Shown in pieces: positions 57,308 through 64,000 of a DNA stretch of 64,000 bases. The first letter of the stretch is position 1. Every line of letters begins with the position of its first letter. Origin of the DNA: Stappia sp. ES.058 (GTDB taxonomy: Bacteria; Pseudomonadota; Alphaproteobacteria; Rhizobiales; Stappiaceae); assembly GCF_900105595.1 (NCBI RefSeq), contig NZ_LT629784.1, forward strand, positions 1,116,001 to 1,180,000, written 5' to 3'. A model generated the notes under the pieces. That model saw nothing but the letters and a program-made list of their open reading frames with translations. It made no database searches and was not told the origin of the DNA. Both the position numbers and the translations under genes were made by a program.

Positions 57308-58786
57308 TTATGCAGCGTTTTTTATGGATTGGAATGCGTCAAGGGCACGTTGGCGCGCCTTGCCGTGATCGACGACGGGGCGCGGGTAGGTCGTGTCCAG
57401 GCGCACGCCTGCATCCGCCAGCACGGAGGCGGGCGCCTCATGCGGCTTGAAGAGGTACTTGTCGGGCAGCTTCGCCAGTTCGGGCACCCAGCGGCGCGTG
57501 TAGTCGCCGGCCTTGTCGAACTTCTCGCCCTGGGTGGTGGGGTTGAAGATCCGGAAATAGGGGGCGGCATCCGCGCCGGAGCCAGCGATCCATTGCCAGC
57601 CGGCCGTGTTGTTGGCGGCGTCGGCGTCGACCAGCGTGTCCCAGAACCAGGCCTCGCCATCACGCCAGTCGATCATCAAGTGCTTGACCAGAAAGGAGCC
57701 GACGACCATGCGCACCCGGTTGTGCATGTAGCCGGTATGCCAGAGTTCGCGCATGCCGGCATCGACCAGCGGATAGCCGGTCTGGCCCCTGGTCCAGGCG
57801 CGAAACCCCGCCGTGTCGTCGCGCCAGGGAAAGGCATCGAATTTCGGTTGGAAATTGTCGCGGGGCAGGGAGGGGAAGTGGAAGAGCAAATGGTGGGAAA
57901 ACTCGCGCCAGCCGAGTTCGGCCTGGAATTTCGCCAGCGTCGTGTCGCCAACCGCCGTGCGGCCGTCGTCGGCGCGATGCTCCGCCGCAGCCCAGATCCG
58001 ACGCGGCGAAATCTCGCCGAACCTCAGGTGTGGCGACAGCATCGAGGTGACGGCGGCGCCGGGCTCGTCGCGGTGGCCGGCATAGTCGGCAAGCCGGTCG
58101 CACAGGAAGGTCTCAAGCCGCGCAAGGGCGCCGGCTTCGCCCGGCCTCCAGGTCTCACGCAGTCCACCCGTCCAGTCGGGACGGGTGGGAAGAAGCGCCC
58201 AGTCCTCGAGGCGATCGCTGTGGGGGAGACCGTCGCGGTTGGCCGTCGGCTTTCCGGCCGGGGACGGCCGAGCGCCCGGAGCCTGCGGCGGCCCCAGGGC
58301 GCGGGCGGCGCGCCAGAACGGCGTGAACACCTTGTAGGCCTCGCCGCTGCCGGTCTTCACCTCCCAGGGCTCGACCAGAAGCGCGGCGTTGAAACTCGCC
58401 GTTTCCACACCCCGGCGCTTCAACTCTGCCTTGATCTGCTTATCGGCCGCCACGCCGCCGGGATCGTATCGGCGGTTCCACACGATACGCGCGCTTCCGC
58501 TCTCGCGTACGACATCGGCAACGACATCCGCCGCCGCGCCGCGCCGCAGGACGAGCGCGATGCCGAGCTCTTCAAGATCGCCGCGAAGGGCGGTCAGGGA
58601 ATGATGCAGCCACCAGCGGCTGGCCGCGCCGAGGGAACGAAGGTCGGGCGTCTCGTCATCCAGAACGTAAAGCGCGAACACCGGGGCGCCGGTCTCCAGC
58701 GCCGCCGTAAGGGCAGGGTTGTCATCGATACGCAAATCGTTTCGAAACCAGACGACGGTTGCGGCGGAAAAGTCTTTATCGTCCAT
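57308..58786 (-). CDS. phr: deoxyribodipyrimidine photolyase
   Basis: A 492-residue class I photolyase that repairs pyrimidine dimers with blue light. VVWFRNDLRIDDNPAL opens the antenna domain; KTGSGEAYKVFTPFWRA and the FAD-binding C-terminus with YPLVDAGMRELWHTGYMHNRVRM and DADAANNTAGWQW are canonical. It is the first gene of a five-gene minus-strand transcript (photolyase, FAD, DUF1365, Cfa, MFS). A putative ECF-type promoter lies 41 bases above its ATG. Confidence 0.95.
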   Translation of the reverse strand: MDDKDFSAATVVWFRNDLRIDDNPALTAALETGAPVFALYVLDDETPDLRSLGAASRWWLHHSLTALRGDLEELGIALVLRRGAAADVVADVVRESGSARIVWNRRYDPGGVAADKQIKAELKRRGVETASFNAALLVEPWEVKTGSGEAYKVFTPFWRAARALGPPQAPGARPSPAGKPTANRDGLPHSDRLEDWALLPTRPDWTGGLRETWRPGEAGALARLETFLCDRLADYAGHRDEPGAAVTSMLSPHLRFGEISPRRIWAAAEHRADDGRTAVGDTTLAKFQAELGWREFSHHLLFHFPSLPRDNFQPKFDAFPWRDDTAGFRAWTRGQTGYPLVDAGMRELWHTGYMHNRVRMVVGSFLVKHLMIDWRDGEAWFWDTLVDADAANNTAGWQWIAGSGADAAPYFRIFNPTTQGEKFDKAGDYTRRWVPELAKLPDKYLFKPHEAPASVLADAGVRLDTTYPRPVVDHGKARQRALDAFQSIKNAA

Positions 58787-58826
58787 TGTCCGTAAAAGTC
58801 CGGGTCCTGGGGCGCTTGCAAACCCT

Positions 58827-58855
58827 TCTTACGGCTGCTTGTCCTTGATGGATTA
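58827..58855 (-). promoter_or_regulatory. putative ECF (RpoE/ChrR-type) promoter upstream of photolyase
   Basis: On the minus strand TAATCC (58855-58850), a 16-base spacer and CGTAAGA (58833-58827). Same spacing and nearly the same elements as the site upstream of the ChrR-like gene. The start point would lie near 58820, about 34 bases before the ATG. Confidence 0.65.
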
Positions 58856-59050
58856 GCGTTTTCCGGCATCGGACGCGAAAAGATTTCGGGCCACCGGTCG
58901 CCGCGCCCTGGGCTGCGGAAACGGGTGGCCCGTTATGGGAGGCCGGCGTCGGTGCGCGGGGAAGCTTGTCCGGGCCGGAACCTGTCGTGTGCCTAAGACC
59001 GTCCGGGCTGTGGTCGCAGTCCGGTGTCGGCCGTCGGATGGTGTTGCGGA

Positions 59051-59692
59051 TCAGGCGCGGAACGGCTCCGTAAGCCAGTTCCAGGCCACGAGTACGCCGT
59101 CTGTCGCAGCCGTCAGGCTCGCGACGAACGAGGTCCAGATACGCTCGCCGAAGGAGGCGATCCGCATCATCACGGTGGTTTCCTCGGTTGGCGTTTGCTC
59201 GATGAACTCGATTGCGGTGTGAACCGACGGAGCGTCGACAACCCGGCGTGTGACGACCAGGCGCGCGTCGGGTGCGACACGGGACTCGTCGGCCTTGGCA
59301 ACCGTTTGCGTGGTGTTTCCGCTGTCGTCGAGAAGCGCGCGCACGACCACCGCCCGGCCATTCGGCAGAAGGTGTGTCTCGTTGTGCGCGACCTCGCTGT
59401 CGTAGACGACCTCGCCGTGCTCGTCGATCAACTCGACCCAGACGGCGGTGCGGCCGTTGAGGTCCACCTCGCCAACCCAGATCGCGTAATCATCGGTGTC
59501 CGACGACGTGCCTTCCGGCGTACCGAGCGTCACCGCCAGGCGATCGCTGGGAAGCAGGAATGTTTCCCTGTCTTCCTTCTGGAGTTCGCGATCCGTCGGG
59601 GCGTCCAGAGCCAGTGCGCTGCCGCCGGTCAATGTCATGGCGAGTGCGGCCACAAGTGCCGACCGTCGCCCAAGTCTTTTCATTCCAAACAT
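59051..59692 (-). CDS. unknown secreted protein
   Basis: A 213-residue protein I do not recognise. The first 28 residues form a signal peptide (RSALVAALAMTLTGGSALALDA). The mature part is acidic with repeated beta-strand-like stretches (DYAIWVGEVDLNGRTAVWVELIDEHGEVVYD, RAVVVRALLDDSGNTTQTVAK) and ends in a helix-rich tail (VLVAWNWLTEPFRA). No Cys. A start at Met-4 (59683) is equally possible. It stands alone between photolyase and the tungstate operon. Periplasmic location is inferred. Confidence 0.65.
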   Translation of the reverse strand: MFGMKRLGRRSALVAALAMTLTGGSALALDAPTDRELQKEDRETFLLPSDRLAVTLGTPEGTSSDTDDYAIWVGEVDLNGRTAVWVELIDEHGEVVYDSEVAHNETHLLPNGRAVVVRALLDDSGNTTQTVAKADESRVAPDARLVVTRRVVDAPSVHTAIEFIEQTPTEETTVMMRIASFGERIWTSFVASLTAATDGVLVAWNWLTEPFRA

Positions 59693-60098
59693 TCGCGCCT
59701 CCCACGGCTTGGCTTTCCCGATTTTTACGCATCGGTGAACGCCTGAATGTCGATACCATTAAGATTTGGTGTCCAACGTCGAGGTATTCTAGACGCGACA
59801 CTGGCGACAGTCGCTCAAACATCCTGACGAAACCGTAATATGGATCACAAACCGAACGGATTTCATTCAGGAATTTTTAACCCTGCCGGTTGAGCTGTCG
59901 GCAAGTATTTGAAATCAATTTGTATTTTCCGGAGGCGGGAATGTGACCAACATGCGGCGCAATCGTGACGTGGTTAACGTCACATTATCGTGATCGCTTC
60001 AGATTTTAATTGTCTGCGGCTTTTTTCCAACGGTTTCGGCCTCGCGCGCGGAGAATCTTCGGACGATCCGGGGCGCGAAAGGCCGGGCTTTACGCCGC
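59693..60098. other. intergenic, promoter of the secreted protein and a dyad
   Basis: No gene is supported in 406 bases. It holds the minus-strand promoter of the secreted unknown and the end of the tungstate transcript. The dyad GTGACGT / ACGTCAC at 59965-59983 is described separately. Confidence 0.5.
59965..59983. promoter_or_regulatory. palindromic operator-like site GTGACGT-N5-ACGTCAC
   Basis: Seven-base perfect arms with a five-base centre (GGTTA). The size and symmetry suit a dimeric regulator. It lies 270 bases upstream of the secreted-protein start and 115 bases past the second binding-protein stop. Confidence 0.4.
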
Positions 60099-60899
60099 TT
60101 AGAGGGCGCCGGCAACCGTGAAGCCGTAGGACGACAGGATTTCCTGACCCGCCGGAGACAGGATGAAGAACGCGAGCTGCCACGCAGCCTCCGGCGCATC
60201 GTTCATGACCGTCAGGCCGTAGTTCGCGCCAACGCTCAGCGTGTCGGGAAGGGAGACGATCCGCAGTTCGGGCAGATCGCGCTGCGCCAGGACCGCATTG
60301 GTGCAATAGGTCAGGAAGAGGTCCGCCCCGTTGCTTTCCATGACCCAGCCGTAGGGGTTGCGCCCCTCCGGGGCCTTGGCGCTGTCCTTGCCGCCGGTAA
60401 GCTGGAGCGCCTTGGCCTTGAGCGTCTCGGTCGCGCCGGGCGAGAGGGCCTGCGCCTTGTCGAACACCTGGAAGGCGTAGTCGCCGGCCGGATCCGCCTT
60501 TGGAGTAGAGGTTCCGACTCGCACTTGCGGATCCAGCATGGTGGCAAGCAGCGTTTCCGGTTCGACCGTCAGATTGGCCTGCGTCAGGGCGCAAAGCTGG
60601 TTGCGGGCAAAGAGCGCCACCGGCCCCGACCTGCCGGCCTTGGCGAGCGTCGTCGGGTGTTTCATGTTGGCGGAGGCATAGACCTCCGCCGCCTCGCTGC
60701 CCTCGATGCGTTCGCGCAGGAGGCCGGAGGGGCCGAACATGCGGTCCACGGGGATGCCGTGGGTTTCCTGATAAAGATCGGCGATGTCGCTCATGGCGGC
60801 CTTGAGGCTGCCGGCGGCATGCAGTTTGACGGATGTTTCGGCCATCGTGGGGATCGTGAAGAGGGAGAGGACAAAGGCGGTCGCAAGCGCAAGGCGCAT
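60099..60899 (-). CDS. second substrate-binding protein, ModA/molybdate-like
   Basis: A 266-residue periplasmic binding protein with a signal peptide (MRLALATAFVLSLFTIPTMA) and a ModA-like mature part (VKLHAAGSLKAAMSDIADLYQET, then FGPSGLLRERIEGSEAAEVYASANMKHP). ModA proteins bind molybdate or tungstate. It follows tupA on the same strand, so the tungstate transporter would have two binding proteins of different families. The start at 60899 gives the signal peptide; the longer frame does not. Confidence 0.75.
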   Translation of the reverse strand: MRLALATAFVLSLFTIPTMAETSVKLHAAGSLKAAMSDIADLYQETHGIPVDRMFGPSGLLRERIEGSEAAEVYASANMKHPTTLAKAGRSGPVALFARNQLCALTQANLTVEPETLLATMLDPQVRVGTSTPKADPAGDYAFQVFDKAQALSPGATETLKAKALQLTGGKDSAKAPEGRNPYGWVMESNGADLFLTYCTNAVLAQRDLPELRIVSLPDTLSVGANYGLTVMNDAPEAAWQLAFFILSPAGQEILSSYGFTVAGAL

Positions 60900-60978
60900 C
60901 GCTGGTCTCCGGCAAGGCTTGAAGGAAGAAAGGAAGATTGGGGGGCGGGCGGCCGTTCCCCGGTCTGGCCGGGGCAGG

Positions 60979-61008
60979 CGCCTGCGCCGGAGCGTGCCGG
61001 CGCAGGCG
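60979..61008. other. long perfect hairpin between tupA and the second binding-protein gene
   Basis: Twelve-base perfect arms CGCCTGCGCCGG / CCGGCGCAGGCG with an AGCGTG loop, six bases beyond the tupA stop. No T tract follows on the minus strand, so it may stabilise the upstream message or pause transcription rather than terminate it. Confidence 0.5.
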
Positions 61009-61014
61009 AAAAGG

Positions 61015-61860
61015 TCAGCTTCCGGCGGGTGCGTTCGGGAAGAACAACTGCTGTCCGTCGACCTTGTAGTCGGCAATCGCCGACTGACCCTGGTCGGAAA
61101 TCACCCAGTTGACGAAGGTCTTGCCGAGTTCGGTCTTCACGTTCGGGTGTTTCTCGGCATTCACCAGGATGATGCCGTACTGGTTGAACATGCGGTTGTC
61201 GCCCTCGACGGCGATCTCGTAGTCACCCTTGTTGCCGAAGGCGATCCAGGTGGCGCGGTCGGTCATGATGTAGGCGCCCATGCCGGTGCCGGTGTTGAGC
61301 GTCGCCCCCATGCCGGAGCCGGTTTCCCGGTACCAGTCGCCCGAGGCGTCGCCGACATCGATGCCGGCTGCCTTCCACAGGCGCAACTCGGCCTTGTTGG
61401 TGCCGCTGTCGTCACCGCGCGATGCGAACGGCGCCTTGGTCTCGGCGATCTTGCCCAGGGCGTCGACCACATCGGAGGAGCCGGCGACACCGGCGGGATC
61501 CGACGGCGGTCCGACGATCACGAAGTCATTGTACATCACGTCGTATCGTTTCACGCCGTCACCGGCCGCGACGAATTTTTCTTCTGCAGGACGCGCATGC
61601 ACGAACAGGACATCGCCATCGCCATTGGCCGCGTTCTTGATCGCCTGGCCGGTGCCGACCGCAACGACACGGACCTCGATGCCGGTCTTTTCGGTGAAGA
61701 TCGGCAGCAGATGGTCGAACAGGCCGGAGTTCTGCGTCGAGGTGGTCGATTGCACGATGATGAAATCCTCCGCAGCGAAGGACGGTGCGGAGAGGCTTGT
61801 GGCCAGCGGGACGGCAAGGACGCCGGCCAGCGCGAGGGAAAGGAACTGACGTCTGAACAT
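61015..61860 (-). CDS. tupA: tungstate ABC transporter substrate-binding protein
   Basis: A 281-residue binding protein with a signal peptide (FLSLALAGVLAVPLATSLSA). The mature start FIIVQSTTSTQNSGLFDHLLP contains the TTTS-type anion loop of TupA, which favours tungstate over molybdate. GDDSGTNKAELRLWKAAG and GTGMGAYIMTDRATW are also family-like. It follows the ATPase gene by 17 bases. Confidence 0.9.
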   Translation of the reverse strand: MFRRQFLSLALAGVLAVPLATSLSAPSFAAEDFIIVQSTTSTQNSGLFDHLLPIFTEKTGIEVRVVAVGTGQAIKNAANGDGDVLFVHARPAEEKFVAAGDGVKRYDVMYNDFVIVGPPSDPAGVAGSSDVVDALGKIAETKAPFASRGDDSGTNKAELRLWKAAGIDVGDASGDWYRETGSGMGATLNTGTGMGAYIMTDRATWIAFGNKGDYEIAVEGDNRMFNQYGIILVNAEKHPNVKTELGKTFVNWVISDQGQSAIADYKVDGQQLFFPNAPAGS

Positions 61861-61877
61861 GTGATGCTCCCAGGTGT

Positions 61878-62687
61878 TCAGGGTGTCGGGGACGGGGTGA
61901 TCGGGGAGGGGTCGTCCAGATAGAGACGCCCCTCCAGCCAGGCGCGCGCGGCGCCCGAGCTTGGGGTTTCGAGCACGCGTGCGGCCGGGCCGCTTTCGAC
62001 CAGCCGGCCGGCGTGCAGGAAGGCGATGTCGTCGCCGAGACGGCGGGCCTGCCCCTTGTCATGGGTGATCATGACGATGGTGATGCCGCGGGCGTGGGCG
62101 GTGGCGATCAGGTTCTCGATCGCCAGTGTGGAAGCGGGGTCAAGGCTGGCGGTCGGTTCGTCCAGAAACAGGAGACGCGGTGTGCAGGCGAGGGCGCGCG
62201 CGAGCGCGAGACGCTGTTGCTCGCCGCCGGACAGAACGCGTGCAGGACGTCGGGCGAGATCCCCGAGGCGCGCCTGCTCCAGTGCTTCCTCGACGCGTCG
62301 GCGGCGTTCCGCCCCGCCGATGCCGCGCACGGCGAGCGCGAACTGGAGGTTCGCCAGAACCGAACGGCGCAGCATCACCGGGCGCTGGAACACCATCGCC
62401 TGTTCGCGCATCGCGGTGCGGTCGAGCGGTTTCCCGCGCCAGATGACCTCTCCGCAAGTGGGCGGCAGAAGACCGTGCAACAGCCGCATCAGCAGGCTCT
62501 TTCCGGCGCCGTTCGATCCCATGATGAGAAGACGCCGGCCTTCGCGGATGTCGAGGTCGATGCCGTCGACAAGGGGTTTTCCGGACGGGCGGAATGCAAG
62601 GCCGCGGGCCTGCATCAGCAGCGGGGCGGATGCGCTGTCGGGGATGTCCCGACCGCCCTCGATCGTCTTCAGCCGGGCGTCAGGCAT
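61878..62687 (-). CDS. tupC: tungstate ABC transporter ATP-binding protein
   Basis: A 269-residue ATPase. Walker A GSNGAGKSLL, signature LSGGEQQRLALARAL, Walker B LLFLDEPTASLD and switch ITHDK. Its start overlaps the permease stop by eight bases, so both are coupled. It energises TupB. Confidence 0.9.
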   Translation of the reverse strand: MPDARLKTIEGGRDIPDSASAPLLMQARGLAFRPSGKPLVDGIDLDIREGRRLLIMGSNGAGKSLLMRLLHGLLPPTCGEVIWRGKPLDRTAMREQAMVFQRPVMLRRSVLANLQFALAVRGIGGAERRRRVEEALEQARLGDLARRPARVLSGGEQQRLALARALACTPRLLFLDEPTASLDPASTLAIENLIATAHARGITIVMITHDKGQARRLGDDIAFLHAGRLVESGPAARVLETPSSGAARAWLEGRLYLDDPSPITPSPTP

Positions 62688-63387
62688 AGGCGGATCTCAC
62701 AGCGGAGGCGCGCAGCGCCATCACAATGCCGTTCACGATCACCGCAATCACGAGAAGCACGACGCCAAGCGCCAGCGCCAGCTCGAGGTTTCCCTTGGAC
62801 GTCTCCAGTGCGATCGTCGTCGTCATGACGCGTGTGACGTGGTTGATGTTGCCGCCGACAATGATCACGGCGCCAACCTCGGCGACCGCGCGCCCGAAAC
62901 CGGCGAGCGCCACCGTCAGCAGACTGTAGCGCGCATCCCACAAGAGGGCGGCCGCACGGTCGAACGGGCCGACGCCCAGCGAGGCGAACTGTTCGGCATA
63001 TTCTGTGTGCAGGTCCTCGATCACCTGGCGGGTCAGTGCGGCCACGATCGGCGTGACGAGTATCGTCTGGGCGATGATCATCGCCGTCGGCGTGTAGAGG
63101 AGCCGCAACGGACCGAGCGGGCCGGCGGCGGACAGCATGAGATAGACGATCAGGCCGACGACGACGGGCGGCAGGCCCATCAGCGTGTTCAAGAGCACGG
63201 TCACGATCGCGCGCCCGGGAAAGCGGAACGCGCCGACCAGGGCGCCGAGCGGCAGGCCGATCATGCAGGCAATGACCACCGCGCTCAGTGTGACGCGCAA
63301 GGACAGCGCTATGATTTCGATCAGATCGGCATCGCCCAACAGGATCAGGCCGATTGCGTCCGCCAGGGTTGTCCCGAAATCTTGCAT
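62680..63387 (-). CDS. tupB: tungstate ABC transporter permease
   Basis: A 235-residue permease with about five membrane segments (SLRVTLSAVVIACMIGLPLGA, LNTLMGLPPVVVGLIVYLML, LALALGVVLLVIAVIVNGIVM). Motif GLPPVVVGLIVY and ASLGVGPFDRAAAL-type EAA loop fit TupB. The start at 63387 was chosen because GGAG stands about 11 bases upstream and the N-terminus matches the family; ATG 63423 is an alternative. It heads the operon. Confidence 0.88.
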   Translation of the reverse strand: MQDFGTTLADAIGLILLGDADLIEIIALSLRVTLSAVVIACMIGLPLGALVGAFRFPGRAIVTVLLNTLMGLPPVVVGLIVYLMLSAAGPLGPLRLLYTPTAMIIAQTILVTPIVAALTRQVIEDLHTEYAEQFASLGVGPFDRAAALLWDARYSLLTVALAGFGRAVAEVGAVIIVGGNINHVTRVMTTTIALETSKGNLELALALGVVLLVIAVIVNGIVMALRASAVRSAYA

Positions 63388-63389
63388 GA

Positions 63390-63423
63390 ATGCATTTTCT
63401 CCGTCCGTTCGGAAATAATGCAT
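63390..63423. promoter_or_regulatory. inverted repeat over the tupB ribosome binding site
   Basis: Arms ATGCATTTTCTCCG and CGGAAATAATGCAT (12 of 14 matching) lie directly before the tupB start and include its GGAG. A bound repressor could block transcription or translation. No match to a known ModE or TunR site is claimed. Confidence 0.5.
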
Positions 63424-63541
63424 AAAAATGCGCGATAATCTACCGGCGGATTTGCAAGCGACCGGAATTCGAGCGGAACCCGGGGCTGTTTCCGCCCGTG
63501 TGATCTTGTTCAGCTTCGCAGGCGCGGACGGTGTCCCCGGT

Positions 63542-64000
63542 TCAGGCCGGCTTCAGGCGCCGGGCCCGTTTTTCCTGATAGAGCAGCTTGTCGGCGCGAA
63601 GGATCATGTCCTCGGCCTCGATCAACCCGTCCGTTTCCTGCAGGCCGATGCTGAAGTGGATTGAGACACCCGGTACGGAGAGGGACCGTGCGACCTCGGC
63701 AAGCGCCGTGCGGATGCGCTTCACGGATTTGACGGCGTTCTGCTCGCCGGTTTCGGGCCAGATGATCATGAATTCGTCGCCGCCCCAGCGCCCGAGGGTG
63801 TCGACATCGCGCAGGTTCGCCTGCACGCAGCGCGTGAAAGAGGTCAAAACCTCGTCGCCGATGTGATGGCCATGGGTGTCATTGATGTCCTTGAACCCGT
63901 TGAGGTCGATCATCGCGACGGTCATCAGGTGATCGAAGCGGCGGCATCGTTCGACCTCTTCTCGCAGGATCTTGGACAATTGACGGCGATTGTAGACACC
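63542..64000 (-). CDS. diguanylate cyclase (GGDEF domain), truncated at window edge
   Basis: The C-terminal part of a GGDEF protein; its N-terminus lies beyond base 64000. The visible sequence opens GVYNRRQLSKIL, the typical beginning of the GGDEF domain, continues with VAMIDLNGFKDINDTHGHHIGDEVL and the active loop RWGGDEFMIIWPETG. It makes cyclic di-GMP. The sensor part cannot be seen. The stop is at 63542. Confidence 0.9.
   Translation of the reverse strand, partial: GVYNRRQLSKILREEVERCRRFDHLMTVAMIDLNGFKDINDTHGHHIGDEVLTSFTRCVQANLRDVDTLGRWGGDEFMIIWPETGEQNAVKSVKRIRTALAEVARSLSVPGVSIHFSIGLQETDGLIEAEDMILRADKLLYQEKRARRLKPA

Overview
The window is a GC-rich bacterial chromosome segment, most likely from an alphaproteobacterium of the Hyphomicrobiales (Stappiaceae- or Rhizobiaceae-like). 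This is inferred from gene content and order: a pccB/pccA/methylmalonyl-CoA mutase block, a non-pyrrolysine MttB with its corrinoid partners, TupABC, a ChrR-type photo-oxidative stress set, and GTCATCCC/GGGATGAC extragenic repeats. No rRNA, tRNA, phage or CRISPR was seen. Most genes share high-GC codon use; AT-richer patches lie at about 2.38-2.78 kb and 25.1-26.6 kb.

Layout. 0.3-7 kb: propionyl-CoA carboxylase beta and alpha subunits and methylmalonyl-CoA mutase, with a small DUF4160/DUF2442/HTH cassette between the two carboxylase genes. 7-10.8 kb: a LysR regulator divergent from a two-subunit molybdenum hydroxylase (IorA/IorB type). 11-18.8 kb: a shrunken SoxA-like reading frame, SoxG, creatinase, and a complete spermidine/putrescine-type ABC importer (ATPase, binding protein, two permeases), which together suggest creatine to sarcosine use. 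19-24.9 kb: MttB, a dimethylglycine/sarcosine dehydrogenase-type fusion flavoprotein and a BmtA-type homocysteine methyltransferase. 25-28 kb: a small cassette of unknown secreted proteins and a pyruvyl-transferase-like gene. 28-34 kb: a VWA-type secreted protein and a peptide-type ABC system without an ATPase, beside two glutamine-amidotransferase-fold-like proteins.

34-46 kb holds the C1 core: corrinoid reactivator (RACo type), methyl-THF:corrinoid methyltransferase, MetF-like reductase, a small 'virulence factor' family protein, DUF1638, the corrinoid protein, a divergent TIM-barrel/methylglyoxal-synthase-like fusion, a chemoreceptor with a secreted sensor partner, and formate-THF ligase. 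With MttB, the flavoprotein and BmtA these genes can strip methyl groups from a quaternary amine such as glycine betaine, pass them through corrinoid to tetrahydrofolate and oxidise them to formate. Several of these proteins carry Arg-rich tails, while the corrinoid protein has an acidic N-terminus.

46-51 kb: sulfurtransferase, AlaX editing protein, cardiolipin synthase, cysteine synthase. 51-58.8 kb: a ChrR-like cupin protein whose anti-sigma zinc cysteines are missing and which has no sigma-factor neighbour, together with classic RpoE/ChrR target genes (SDR, MFS, Cfa, DUF1365, FAD oxidoreductase, photolyase) in two convergent units that both start at matching ECF-type promoter sequences. 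59-64 kb: a secreted unknown, a tungstate ABC operon with two binding proteins, and a diguanylate cyclase cut by the window edge.
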